From: JAAYZK01 sp964535025
Lineage (GTDB): Bacteria; Planctomycetota; Phycisphaerae; SM23-33; FEN-1343
Length of the DNA stretch: 28,212 nucleotides
Assembly (NCBI GenBank): GCA_964535025.1
Contig: CAZHRW010000068.1
Span: forward strand, 1 to 28,212
Direction: 5' to 3'
The translations under genes were made by a program, and so were the position numbers. The notes under the pieces are model-generated. The model was not told the origin of the DNA and made no database searches. It saw nothing but the letters and a program-made list of their open reading frames with translations. Below are positions 13,876 through 21,213 of the stretch, in pieces; position 1 is the first letter of the stretch; the number at the start of each line of letters is the position of its first letter.

Positions 13876-14934
13876 ATGCCCATCGACGAGCACTACTGGC
13901 GCGAGGTCGTCCGCGGGGACCGCGAAGGCCCGGCCGTCGAGGTGCTGCGCGGGGCGCTGCGGGGTCTCAGCGTGCCCTATGCCGCGGCCATGCGCCTGCG
14001 GCGGGGGCTGTTCGCCCGCCGTCTCCCCCGCGTTCACGATGCCGGCGGGCCGGGCATCGCCGTGGGCAACATCACCGTCGGCGGGACGGGCAAGACCCCG
14101 CTGGTGGCGTGGATCGCCGCGCACCTGAAGGCCCGCGGCCGCCGTCCGGCGGTTCTCACGCGGGGTTACAAGGCCGTCGGGGGCGTCAGCGACGAGGCGG
14201 CCCTCCTGCAGCACAGCACCGGTGTGCCGGTCGTGGTGGACCGCGATCGCGTCGCCGGCGCCGCGGCGGCCGTGGCCGACGGCGCCGACGTGCTGGTCAT
14301 GGACGACGGGTTCCAGCACCTGCGGCTGCGGCGGGACCTGAACCTCGTGACCCTCGATGCCCTGTGCCCGTTCGGCTACGACGCCGTCGTCCCCGCCGGG
14401 CTGCTCCGCGAGCCCCTGGCGGCGCTTCGGGACGCCGATGCCTTCGTCCTCACCCGCTGCGACCAGGTCGACGGCCGCGCCGTCGAGGTGATCCGCGAGC
14501 GCCTGGGGGCCATGGGATGCGACCGGCCCGTCCTGACGTCGGCGATGCGTCCCGTGGCGGTCGAAGCCCTGGACGGCCGGTCCGAGCCGCCGGCGGCGCT
14601 GGCCGATCGGGCCGTCTGGGCGTTCTGCGGCCTGGGCCACCCGGAGGCGTTCTTCGCGATGGTCGAACCGAGGGTCCGTCGCCTGCTCGGCCGGACGGCC
14701 TTCAACGACCACCACGCCTACAGTGACGAAGACCTGCGCCGCCTGCAGCGCGACGCCCATCACGCCGGCGCGGACATCCTGTTGACGACGGGCAAGGATG
14801 CTGTCAAACTCGCCCCGCCGGCCGCCGGGGTGCCCCTGCGGTGGCTTCGCATCGACGTGGATCTTGGCGACGACAGCACGGTGCTGGCCGACCTGATCGC
14901 CGGCGCCCTGGCGGGAGACCGACCTGATGAGTAA
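13876..14934 (+). CDS. lpxK: Tetraacyldisaccharide 4'-kinase (lipid A 4'-kinase)
   Basis: A 352-residue protein with the LpxK pattern: a hydrophobic N-terminal helix (about 25-45), P-loop VGNITVGGTGKTP (63-75), LTRGYK (93-98), and the signature MDDGFQH (141-147) followed by LRRDL. It adds the 4'-phosphate to the lipid A precursor on the inner face of the cytoplasmic membrane, the sixth step of the Raetz pathway. Length is near the usual 310-350. The last bases overlap the start of the next gene by 8 (ATG at 14927), and heptose genes follow, so this is an envelope operon. It is direct evidence that the organism makes lipid A and has an outer membrane. Confidence 0.93.
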   Translation: MPIDEHYWREVVRGDREGPAVEVLRGALRGLSVPYAAAMRLRRGLFARRLPRVHDAGGPGIAVGNITVGGTGKTPLVAWIAAHLKARGRRPAVLTRGYKAVGGVSDEAALLQHSTGVPVVVDRDRVAGAAAAVADGADVLVMDDGFQHLRLRRDLNLVTLDALCPFGYDAVVPAGLLREPLAALRDADAFVLTRCDQVDGRAVEVIRERLGAMGCDRPVLTSAMRPVAVEALDGRSEPPAALADRAVWAFCGLGHPEAFFAMVEPRVRRLLGRTAFNDHHAYSDEDLRRLQRDAHHAGADILLTTGKDAVKLAPPAAGVPLRWLRIDVDLGDDSTVLADLIAGALAGDRPDE

Positions 14935-15901
14935 GCCGCGCCTCGAGCGAACGCCCCCGGCCGACCTGTCCACGCTCAAGCGGGTCAGCCTCTACGACCG
15001 GCCGGCGAAGGTCGCGGCCGACCGCGTGGCCATGTTGCCCGCGCTCGATGCGACGGTGGCCGACTACCTCGACTGCCTGCCGGGCTACCTCGGCGTCGAG
15101 CAGCTTCGACGGCTGGCCGAGGCGATCGCCCAAGCCCACGCCGCCCGTCTGCCGGTGATCTTCTTCATCGGCGGCCACGTCGTCAAGGTGGGCTGCTCGC
15201 CCATCCTGATCGATCTGATCCGTCGGGGCATCATCACGCACCTGGCGATGAACGGCTCGGTGGTGATCCACGATTACGAGATGGCCGCCACCGGCACCAC
15301 CAGCGAGGACGTCGACGCGGCGCTGACCGAGGGCCTGTGGGGCATGGCCCGCGAGACGGCCGAGGCCCTGGCCCTCGGCGCCCGCGCCGGGGCCGACAGC
15401 GGCCTGGGGTTCGGCGCCGCCATGGGCCGCCACATCGCCCACAGCGACCTGCCCCACGGCGACCTGAGCCTGCTGGCGGCCGCCGGCGAGCACGCCCGCG
15501 GGGTCACCGTCCATGTCGGTATCGGCTGCGACACCGTCCACATGCATCCGGAAGCCGACGGGGCGGCCATCGGCCAGGCGTCGCACATCGACTTCCGCAT
15601 CCTTGTCGGCGCCATCCGGGAGATGGACTGCGACGACCCGAACGTCGGCGGCGTGTTCGTCAACTGCGGCTCGGCGGTCTTCGGGCCCGAGGTGTTCATC
15701 AAGGCCTGCAACATCGCCCGCAACCAGGGCTGTAACCTCGACTCGATCACCACCGCCAACCTGGACATGATCCAGCACTACCGGCCCCGGGTGAACGTCG
15801 TCGGCCGTCCGGCCGCGCCCGGTCGCGGCCTGGCCATCACCGGCCACCACGAGCTGACGCTGCCGCTGCTAAGGATGGCGATTCTCAAGGCGATGCGGTA
15901 G
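14927..15901 (+). CDS. Conserved protein of unknown function in the LPS operon, possibly deoxyhypusine-synthase-like fold
   Basis: A 324-residue soluble protein. Conspicuous blocks are FFIGGHVVKVGCSPILIDL (79-97), AMNGSVVIHDYEMA (107-120), TSEDVDAAL (125-133), VGIGCDTVHMHPEA (197-210), HIDFRILVG (220-228), VNCGSAVFGPEVF (245-257) and ITGHHELTLPLL (304-315). The Rossmann-like rhythm and the glycine/histidine-rich loops recall proteins with the deoxyhypusine synthase NAD-binding fold, but the catalytic lysine region of that enzyme is not visible, so I do not assign its activity. The histidine clusters (GGH, HMHP, GHHE) could bind a metal or phosphate. It overlaps lpxK by 8 bases and ends 10 bases before hldE, so it is translationally tied to lipid A and heptose synthesis. 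Confidence 0.6.
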   Translation: MSKPRLERTPPADLSTLKRVSLYDRPAKVAADRVAMLPALDATVADYLDCLPGYLGVEQLRRLAEAIAQAHAARLPVIFFIGGHVVKVGCSPILIDLIRRGIITHLAMNGSVVIHDYEMAATGTTSEDVDAALTEGLWGMARETAEALALGARAGADSGLGFGAAMGRHIAHSDLPHGDLSLLAAAGEHARGVTVHVGIGCDTVHMHPEADGAAIGQASHIDFRILVGAIREMDCDDPNVGGVFVNCGSAVFGPEVFIKACNIARNQGCNLDSITTANLDMIQHYRPRVNVVGRPAAPGRGLAITGHHELTLPLLRMAILKAMR

Positions 15902-15911
15902 GATCTGTTCT

Positions 15912-17399
15912 ATGCACGACTTGATACAGCAGGTCCAGTCCCTCGGCCGTCCGCGGGTGGCGCTGATCGGCGATTTCATGCTCGATCACTACCTTTACGG
16001 GGATTGCGAGCGGATCAACCCCGAAGCGCCCGTGCCCATCCTGCGGGTGGTGCGGCGGGAGAGCTTCTGCGGGGCCGCCGGATCGGTCGCGGCGGACATC
16101 CTGGCCCTCGGCGGGGCCGTCCGCTGCCTGGGCGTGCTCGGTGAGGATGCCCACGGCGACGAGCTGCTGACTATGCTGATGGCCCGCGGGGCGGAAACCT
16201 CCACGCTGCTGCGCCTGCCCCAGCGGCCCACCACCACCAAGAGCCGCCTGGTGGGCCTGGCCCAGCACGTCCGGCCGCAGCAGATGCTGCGGGTCGACGA
16301 GGAAGATGCCTCGCCGCTGACCGACGTCGTTCACAACGGCCTGCGCTCGGCGGCGCGCAACGCCCTGGCCGACTGCACGGTGCTGGCCGTCGAGGACTAC
16401 AACAAGGGCGTCCTGACCGACGCCACCACGCCGCAGCTCATCGCCGACGCCAGGGCCGCCGGGGTGCCGGTGCTGGTGGACCCGGCCCTGATCGCCGATT
16501 ACGGCCGCTATCGCGGCTGCACGCTGCTGACGCCCAACCGCTACGAGGCCCAGCAGGCCAGCGGCGTCGAGATCACCGACGAAGCCTCGATGGCCGCCGC
16601 CGCCGACCGGATCCTCCACGACGCCGGCGCCGAGGGCGTCGTCATCACGCTGGACCGCCAGGGCGCCTACCTCAAGGCCGCCGGACGGCCCGGGCGGCTG
16701 CTGCCCGCCCAGGCGCGGGAGGTCTACGAGGTCAGCGGCGCCGGCGACCAGGTGCTGGCGATGCTCTGCGTCGCCATCGCCGGCGGGGCCGACTGGGCCC
16801 AGGCGGTCGCGCTGGCCAACGTCGCCGGCGGCCTGGCCGTCGAGCGGTTCGGCATCGTGCCGGTCACGCGGGACGAAGTGCTCGATCGGCTGGCCTTCGA
16901 GAAGCGCCAGCAGCACGGCAAGGTGGTCTCGAAAGATGAACTCCTCTCGGAGGTCCGCCGGCTGCGAAGCGGCGGCAAGCAGATCGTCTGGACGAACGGG
17001 TGCTTCGACATCCTCCACGCCGGGCACGTGGGGTATCTCAACTTCGCGCGCCGCCAGGGCGATGCGCTGATCGTCGGCGTCAATGCCGACGCCTCCGTGC
17101 GGGCCAACAAGGGGCCGGGCCGCCCGATCGTCGGCCAGGACGACCGCGCCGAGGTGCTGGCGTCGCTGGAATGCGTCGACTACGTGGTGGTCTTCGAGGA
17201 ACCTACCCCCCTGGAGATGATCAAGGCGATCGCCCCCGACGTGCTGGTCAAGGGGGCCGATTGGCAAGGCGCCGTCGTGGGCCAGGTGGAGGTGGAGGCC
17301 GCCGGCGGACGCGTCGTTCTGGCGGACCTGCGGGAGGGGCGGTCGACGACCGACATCATCAGCAGGATTGCGAACACCCATGGAAACGCTCATCCGTAA
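15912..17399 (+). CDS. hldE: Bifunctional heptose-7-phosphate kinase / heptose-1-phosphate adenylyltransferase
   Basis: A 495-residue two-domain protein, slightly longer than the 477 of E. coli HldE. Residues 1 to about 315 form a PfkB/ribokinase-type kinase: GDFMLDHYLYGD near the N-terminus, INPEAPVPIL, TPNRYEAQ, and catalytic base D279 in SGAGDQ (usually GAGDT). The common DPKG is DPAL here. Residues 345-495 form a cytidylyltransferase-like domain with TNGCFDILHAGH (H369, H372) and later KGADW. It makes D-glycero-beta-D-manno-heptose 1,7-bisphosphate from the 7-phosphate, then ADP-heptose from the 1-phosphate, the two ends of the ADP-heptose pathway; gmhA and gmhB, which follow, supply the other steps. 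The 3' end overlaps gmhA by 20 bases. Confidence 0.93.
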   Translation: MHDLIQQVQSLGRPRVALIGDFMLDHYLYGDCERINPEAPVPILRVVRRESFCGAAGSVAADILALGGAVRCLGVLGEDAHGDELLTMLMARGAETSTLLRLPQRPTTTKSRLVGLAQHVRPQQMLRVDEEDASPLTDVVHNGLRSAARNALADCTVLAVEDYNKGVLTDATTPQLIADARAAGVPVLVDPALIADYGRYRGCTLLTPNRYEAQQASGVEITDEASMAAAADRILHDAGAEGVVITLDRQGAYLKAAGRPGRLLPAQAREVYEVSGAGDQVLAMLCVAIAGGADWAQAVALANVAGGLAVERFGIVPVTRDEVLDRLAFEKRQQHGKVVSKDELLSEVRRLRSGGKQIVWTNGCFDILHAGHVGYLNFARRQGDALIVGVNADASVRANKGPGRPIVGQDDRAEVLASLECVDYVVVFEEPTPLEMIKAIAPDVLVKGADWQGAVVGQVEVEAAGGRVVLADLREGRSTTDIISRIANTHGNAHP

Positions 17400-17958
17400 G
17401 CGGATTGCCGAACACGCCGCCGCCCTGGCACGGCTCGACGACGCCCAGGTCGCCACGCTGGCGGCCGCGGCGCGATTGCTCGATAAGGCCCTCGCCGCCG
17501 GTGGACGACTCTACGTGTGCGGCAACGGCGGCTCGGCCGCCGACGCCCCGCATATCGCCGGGGAGCTCGTCGGCCGCTACCTCCGCGAACGAGGCGCGCT
17601 GCCGTGCGTGGCGCTCAACGCCGACACGGCCCTGCTGACGTGCCTGGGCAACGACTACCACTTCGACCGCATCTACGCCCGCCAGGTGGAGGCGTTCTGC
17701 ACGCCCCGCGACATCCTGTGGGTGCTGTCGACCAGCGGCAACAGCCCCAACATTCTCGCGGCCGTCGATGCCGCCCGAGCCCGTGGGGCGACGGTGCTGG
17801 GCTTCACCGGCGGCGACGGCGGCAAGCTCGCGCCACTGGCGGACATCTGTTTCATCGCCCCGGCGACGGGGAGCTTCGCGATACAGCAGTTGCACCAGGT
17901 GGCCTACCACGTGCTGTGCGAGCTGGTGGAAGCGGCCGCGGCCGAACGGGAGGGATAG
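17380..17958 (+). CDS. gmhA: Sedoheptulose-7-phosphate isomerase
   Basis: A 192-residue SIS-domain protein, the usual GmhA length. Visible are CGNGGSAADAPHIAGELVGRY (the substrate loop and the zinc-binding H and E), LSTSGNSPNIL, GFTGGDGG and the C-terminal QQLHQVAYHVLCELVE with the second set of catalytic/zinc residues (Q and H). It isomerises sedoheptulose 7-phosphate to heptose 7-phosphate, the first step of the ADP-heptose pathway. ATG 17380 lies inside the end of hldE; a TTG at 17368 in the same frame is possible but the family starts nearer the ATG. GmhB follows after five bases. Confidence 0.93.
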   Translation: METLIRKRIAEHAAALARLDDAQVATLAAAARLLDKALAAGGRLYVCGNGGSAADAPHIAGELVGRYLRERGALPCVALNADTALLTCLGNDYHFDRIYARQVEAFCTPRDILWVLSTSGNSPNILAAVDAARARGATVLGFTGGDGGKLAPLADICFIAPATGSFAIQQLHQVAYHVLCELVEAAAAEREG

Positions 17959-17963
17959 CCGCC

Positions 17964-18518
17964 GTGGACCGAGCCGTCTTCCTCGATCGCGACGACACGC
18001 TGATCGCCGATCCGGGCTACCTGGCCGATCCGGCGGCCGTCCGGTTGCTGGACGGCGCCGCCGAAGCCCTGCGCCTGCTGGCGGGGGCGGGCTACAGGCT
18101 CATCCTGATTACCAACCAGTCCGGCATCGCCCGAGGATTGCTCGACGAGGCGCAGTTGGAGGCCATCCACGCCGAGCTGGCGGGCCAACTGGCCGCCGCC
18201 GGGGCCCACCTGGACGGGATCTACTACTGTCCGTATCACCCCGAGGGCACCGTCGAGCGGTTCAGCCGTGAATCGGACGAGCGCAAGCCCGGCCCGGGCA
18301 TGCTGCTGCGCGCGGCGCGGGAGATGGAGCTGGACCTGTCGGCCTCCTGGATGGTCGGCGACCGTTCCCGCGACATCCTCGCCGGCCGCCGCGCCGGCTG
18401 CCGGACCGTCCGCGTGTTGACCGGCGAGGCGGAAGCCGCCGCCGGGGAAATCCAGGCGGATTTTACCTGCGACAGCGTTCTGGACGCGGCCCGTCTGATC
18501 GTTGCTGAGGCGGGGTGA
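17964..18518 (+). CDS. gmhB: D,D-heptose 1,7-bisphosphate phosphatase, zinc site degenerate
   Basis: A 184-residue HAD phosphatase. The start is GTG 17964, with GGGAGGG about nine bases upstream. Motif I is FLDRDDTL (D8, D10), motif II ITNQSG (T50, N51), motif III includes K108 in ERKPGPGM, and motif IV is MVGDRSRDI. It removes the C1 phosphate of heptose 1,7-bisphosphate. In E. coli GmhB zinc is held by C92, H94, C107 and C109. Here the aligned positions are C89, Y91, S104 and E106, so three of four zinc ligands are missing, although the catalytic aspartates remain. Position next to gmhA and hldE supports the assignment despite the change; a related histidinol-phosphate phosphatase is less likely. 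Confidence 0.9.
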   Translation: MDRAVFLDRDDTLIADPGYLADPAAVRLLDGAAEALRLLAGAGYRLILITNQSGIARGLLDEAQLEAIHAELAGQLAAAGAHLDGIYYCPYHPEGTVERFSRESDERKPGPGMLLRAAREMELDLSASWMVGDRSRDILAGRRAGCRTVRVLTGEAEAAAGEIQADFTCDSVLDAARLIVAEAG

Positions 18519-18524
18519 GCCCCG
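18511..18524 (+). terminator. Small hairpin at the end of gmhB
   Basis: CGGGG, TGAG loop, CCCCG, then ATTTAGG. The stem includes the gmhB stop codon. A weak terminator at the end of the heptose operon is possible; the stem is short and the T-run poor. Confidence 0.3.
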
Positions 18525-18532
18525 ATTTAGGC

Positions 18533-18561
18533 TTGACAGGCCGCGGCAGGCCGGATAGGGT
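18533..18561 (+). promoter_or_regulatory. Promoter of gap
   Basis: TTGACA (18533-18538) is a perfect -35; TAGGGT (18556-18561) lies 17 bases downstream, a -10 matching TAxxxT. Transcription would begin near 18568, leaving a leader of about 110 bases. Confidence 0.6.
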
Positions 18562-18586
18562 TCCCGTTCTTTGTGGATAGATCCGG

Positions 18587-18656
18587 TGGCGCTTGGGCCT
18601 CGCCAGGCGTAGAACCTCCGAAAGAGATGATAACCCGATGCCGCTGGGACGGCATC
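18587..18656 (+). promoter_or_regulatory. Structured 5' leader of gap with two hairpins
   Basis: Stem TGGCG/CGCCA (18587-18591 and 18601-18605; 9-base loop) and stem GATGCCG/CGGCATC (18637-18643 and 18650-18656; 6-base loop) both lie between the promoter and the AAGGAG ribosome-binding site at 18664-18669. I do not recognise a known riboswitch. The second hairpin ends a few bases before the ribosome-binding site and could affect message stability or initiation. Confidence 0.4.
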
Positions 18657-18676
18657 CGTGAGCAAGGAGTGTACAG

Positions 18677-19696
18677 ATGGCCGTGAATGTAGGGATCAAC
18701 GGATTCGGGCGGATCGGACGACTGGTCTTCCGAGCGCTGATGGCTGACCCTGATCGCTTCAACGTCGTAAGTATCAACGACTTGGGCGACGCTGACATGC
18801 TGGCGTACCTGCTGAAATACGACTCGACGCAGGGCCGCTTCAACGGCAAGGTCGTCGCCAAGAAGAACGCCCTGGTCGTCAACGGCACCGAAGTGGCGAT
18901 CACCGCCGAGCGGAACCCGGCCAACCTGGGCTGGGGCGAGAAGGGCGTGGACGTCGTCCTGGAGGCGACGGGCATCTTCACGTCCCGCGCCACCGACAGC
19001 AAGAGCGGCTACGACAGCCACTTGGCCGCCGGGGCCAAGCGCGTCGTCCTGTCGGCGCCGGCCAAGGATGATGTGGACGCCACGATCGTGCTGGGGGTCA
19101 ACGACGACATCCTCACCGCCGAGCACAAGTGCATCTCCAACGCCAGTTGCACCACCAACAGCCTGGCCCCGATCGTCAAGGTGCTCCACGAGCAGTTCGG
19201 GATCGTCAAGGGCATGATGACCACCGTCCACGGGTACACCAGCGACCAGAATCTGCTCGATGCGATCCATACCAAGAAGACCCGCGCCCGCGCCGCGGCG
19301 CTGAACATCGTTCCGACCACCACCGGCGCCGCCAAGGCCGTCGGCAAGGTGCTGCCGGACCTGGCCGGCAAGCTGGACGGCTACGCCCTCCGCGTGCCGG
19401 TGGCGACCGGATCGATCACCGACCTGTCGGTCCTGGTCGAGAAGTCCACGAGCATCGAAGAGGTCAACGAAGCCGTCAAGGCCGCCGCCGAGGGCCCCAT
19501 GAAGGGCATCGTCGAGTACAACACCGACGCGATCGTCTCCAGCGACATCGTCGGCAACCCCCACTCGAGCATCTTCGACTCCAATAACACGATGGTGCTC
19601 GACGGCAACATGGTCAAGGTCACCATGTGGTACGATAACGAATGGGGTTACAGCAACCGCAGCGCCGACCTGATCGAAATGGTGGCCAAGCTGTAA
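18677..19696 (+). CDS. gap: Glyceraldehyde-3-phosphate dehydrogenase, type I
   Basis: A 339-residue glycolytic GAPDH. Evidence: Rossmann motif INGFGRIGR (7-15), SINDLGD (32-38, an NAD-type acidic end of strand 2), catalytic C158 in SNASCTTN, H185 in TTVHGYTSDQ, and the C-terminal WYDNEWGYSNR. Ribosome-binding site AAGGAG lies seven bases before the ATG. Relative to common bacterial enzymes there is a short insertion around SRATDSKSGYDSHL (103-116). It oxidises glyceraldehyde 3-phosphate with NAD and phosphate. pgk, the next pathway step, follows, separated by a terminator-like hairpin. Confidence 0.97.
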   Translation: MAVNVGINGFGRIGRLVFRALMADPDRFNVVSINDLGDADMLAYLLKYDSTQGRFNGKVVAKKNALVVNGTEVAITAERNPANLGWGEKGVDVVLEATGIFTSRATDSKSGYDSHLAAGAKRVVLSAPAKDDVDATIVLGVNDDILTAEHKCISNASCTTNSLAPIVKVLHEQFGIVKGMMTTVHGYTSDQNLLDAIHTKKTRARAAALNIVPTTTGAAKAVGKVLPDLAGKLDGYALRVPVATGSITDLSVLVEKSTSIEEVNEAVKAAAEGPMKGIVEYNTDAIVSSDIVGNPHSSIFDSNNTMVLDGNMVKVTMWYDNEWGYSNRSADLIEMVAKL

Positions 19697-19727
19697 TCGA
19701 ACGCCGGTGCAAGCGACCTAGAATGAG

Positions 19728-19765
19728 AGGGCGGGCTCGCCAGGCCGGTGGGCCCGCCCTTTCTC
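19728..19765 (+). terminator. Terminator-like hairpin between gap and pgk
   Basis: A perfect 9-bp stem, AGGGCGGGC (19728-19736) with GCCCGCCCT (19752-19760), encloses a 15-base loop and is followed by TTCTC. It begins about 30 bases after the gap stop. With only about 45 bases to pgk and no clear promoter there, it may be a partial terminator that sets relative expression. Confidence 0.6.
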
Positions 19766-19777
19766 TGGAACCGACAG

Positions 19778-19797
19778 GGCGGCCGGACGGGGCCGCC
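19778..19797 (+). promoter_or_regulatory. Stem-loop just upstream of the pgk ribosome-binding site
   Basis: GGCGGCC (19778-19784) and GGCCGCC (19791-19797) flank a GGACGG loop, ending right before GGGGAGGA. It could protect the 5' end of a processed pgk message or hinder ribosome access. Confidence 0.35.
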
Positions 19798-19811
19798 GGG
19801 GAGGACATGAG

Positions 19812-21065
19812 ATGGCGACGAAAACGATTCGCGACATCGACGTCAACGGCAGGAAGGTCCTGGTGCGCGTCGATTTCAACGTGCCCCTGGCCGACGGAAA
19901 GGTCACCAACGACACCCGCATCGTCAGCGCCCTGCCCACAATCCGGGCGCTGCTCGACGGCGGGGCGGCCTTGATCCTCATGAGCCACTGCGGACGACCG
20001 TCGGGGACCGGCTACGAGGCCGAGTACTCCAACAAGCCCGCCGCCGACCGGCTCAGCGAGCTGCTCGACAAGCCCGTCACGATCGGCGACGGCGACGTCG
20101 GCGGCGCCGCCGACCACGCCACCGCCGCGGCCATGAAGTCCGGCGACGTGCTGCTGCTGGAGAACGTCCGCTTCCACCCCGGCGAAACGATCGCCGACAA
20201 GGCCAAGACCAACCCCGACAAGAAACTCACCGCCGAACAGAAAGCCCTCCAGCAGGAGTTCACCGACAAGCTCGCCTCGCTCGGCGAGGTCTACGTCAAC
20301 GACGCGTTCGGCACCTGCCACCGCAAGCACGTGAGCATGTTCACCGTGGCCGAGGCGATCCAGGCCAAGGGCGGCCCGGCTGTGGCGGGGCTGCTGGTCG
20401 AGAAGGAGATCAAGTACCTCCACGAGGCCGTGGCGAACCCCGCGCGGCCCTTCGCCGCGATCCTCGGCGGCGCGAAGGTGTCGGACAAGATCCGGCTTAT
20501 CTCGACGCTCCTGGAAAAGGTCGATACCATCCTCATCGGCGGGGCTATGGCCTACACGCTGCTGAAGGCCAAGGGCGTCAACGTGGGCAAAAGCATGGTC
20601 GAGGAAGACCAGGTCGACACCATGAAGGACCTGCTCGCATCGGCCGGCGACAAGATCCTCCTGCCCGGCGACCATGTGGCGACCGACGATTTCGAGGCCG
20701 GCAAGCCCGTCGAGGTCGACGATGTCAACATCCCCGACACCCTGATGGGCATGGACATCGGCCCCAAAACGATCGAGGCGTTCGGCAAGGCGATCGGCGA
20801 GTCCAAGACCATCGTCTGGAACGGCCCGATGGGCGTGTTCGAAAAGCGCGACTACGCCACCGGCACGCGGGCGGTCGCCGAGGCGGTCGCCGAGGCCACC
20901 TCCGCCGGCGCCACCAGCGTCATCGGCGGCGGCGATTCGGCCGCGGCGGTTCAGCAGATGGGCCTGGAAGATCGCATGACCCACATCTCCACCGGCGGCG
21001 GGGCGTCCCTGACGTACCTCGAAGGCAAGCCCATGCCTCCCATTGAGATTCTTGACAAGAAGTGA
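19812..21065 (+). CDS. pgk: Phosphoglycerate kinase
   Basis: A 417-residue PGK: RVDFNVPL (19-26), SHCGRP (usually SHLGRP), ENVRFH, YVNDAFGTCHR, LGGAKVSDKI, the hinge and the C-terminal nucleotide-binding IGGGDSAAAV and STGGGASLTYLEGK. It transfers phosphate from 1,3-bisphosphoglycerate to ADP, the step after GAPDH. Between RFH and DKLASLGEVYVNDAFG it has about 18 extra residues rich in Lys/Asp (ADKAKTNPDKKLTAEQ), where most bacterial enzymes have a short link. Eukaryotic PGKs carry an extension at the same place. GGGGAGGA precedes the ATG by about seven bases. Confidence 0.96.
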   Translation: MATKTIRDIDVNGRKVLVRVDFNVPLADGKVTNDTRIVSALPTIRALLDGGAALILMSHCGRPSGTGYEAEYSNKPAADRLSELLDKPVTIGDGDVGGAADHATAAAMKSGDVLLLENVRFHPGETIADKAKTNPDKKLTAEQKALQQEFTDKLASLGEVYVNDAFGTCHRKHVSMFTVAEAIQAKGGPAVAGLLVEKEIKYLHEAVANPARPFAAILGGAKVSDKIRLISTLLEKVDTILIGGAMAYTLLKAKGVNVGKSMVEEDQVDTMKDLLASAGDKILLPGDHVATDDFEAGKPVEVDDVNIPDTLMGMDIGPKTIEAFGKAIGESKTIVWNGPMGVFEKRDYATGTRAVAEAVAEATSAGATSVIGGGDSAAAVQQMGLEDRMTHISTGGGASLTYLEGKPMPPIEILDKK

Positions 21066-21143
21066 ACAGGGGGCGGGAGACGAGCTTCGGATTTGGCATT
21101 GGCGGCTCAACCGCCGGACGGTGAAGGGCTTCATCCTCGCGGA

Positions 21144-21172
21144 TTGAACTCCGCGGGTGTTGGCGCTATAGT
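21144..21172 (+). promoter_or_regulatory. Promoter of the rpe operon
   Basis: TTGAAC (21144-21149) and TATAGT (21167-21172) are 17 bases apart, matching sigma-70 boxes at four and five of six positions. A GC-rich leader with a small hairpin (CCGGCC, GCCA, GGCCGG) and GGAGGGAGG follows before the GTG start. Confidence 0.55.
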
Positions 21173-21213
21173 GGGGGCGCCCCGGCCGCCAGGCCGGAGG
21201 GAGGTCAAGGTAC

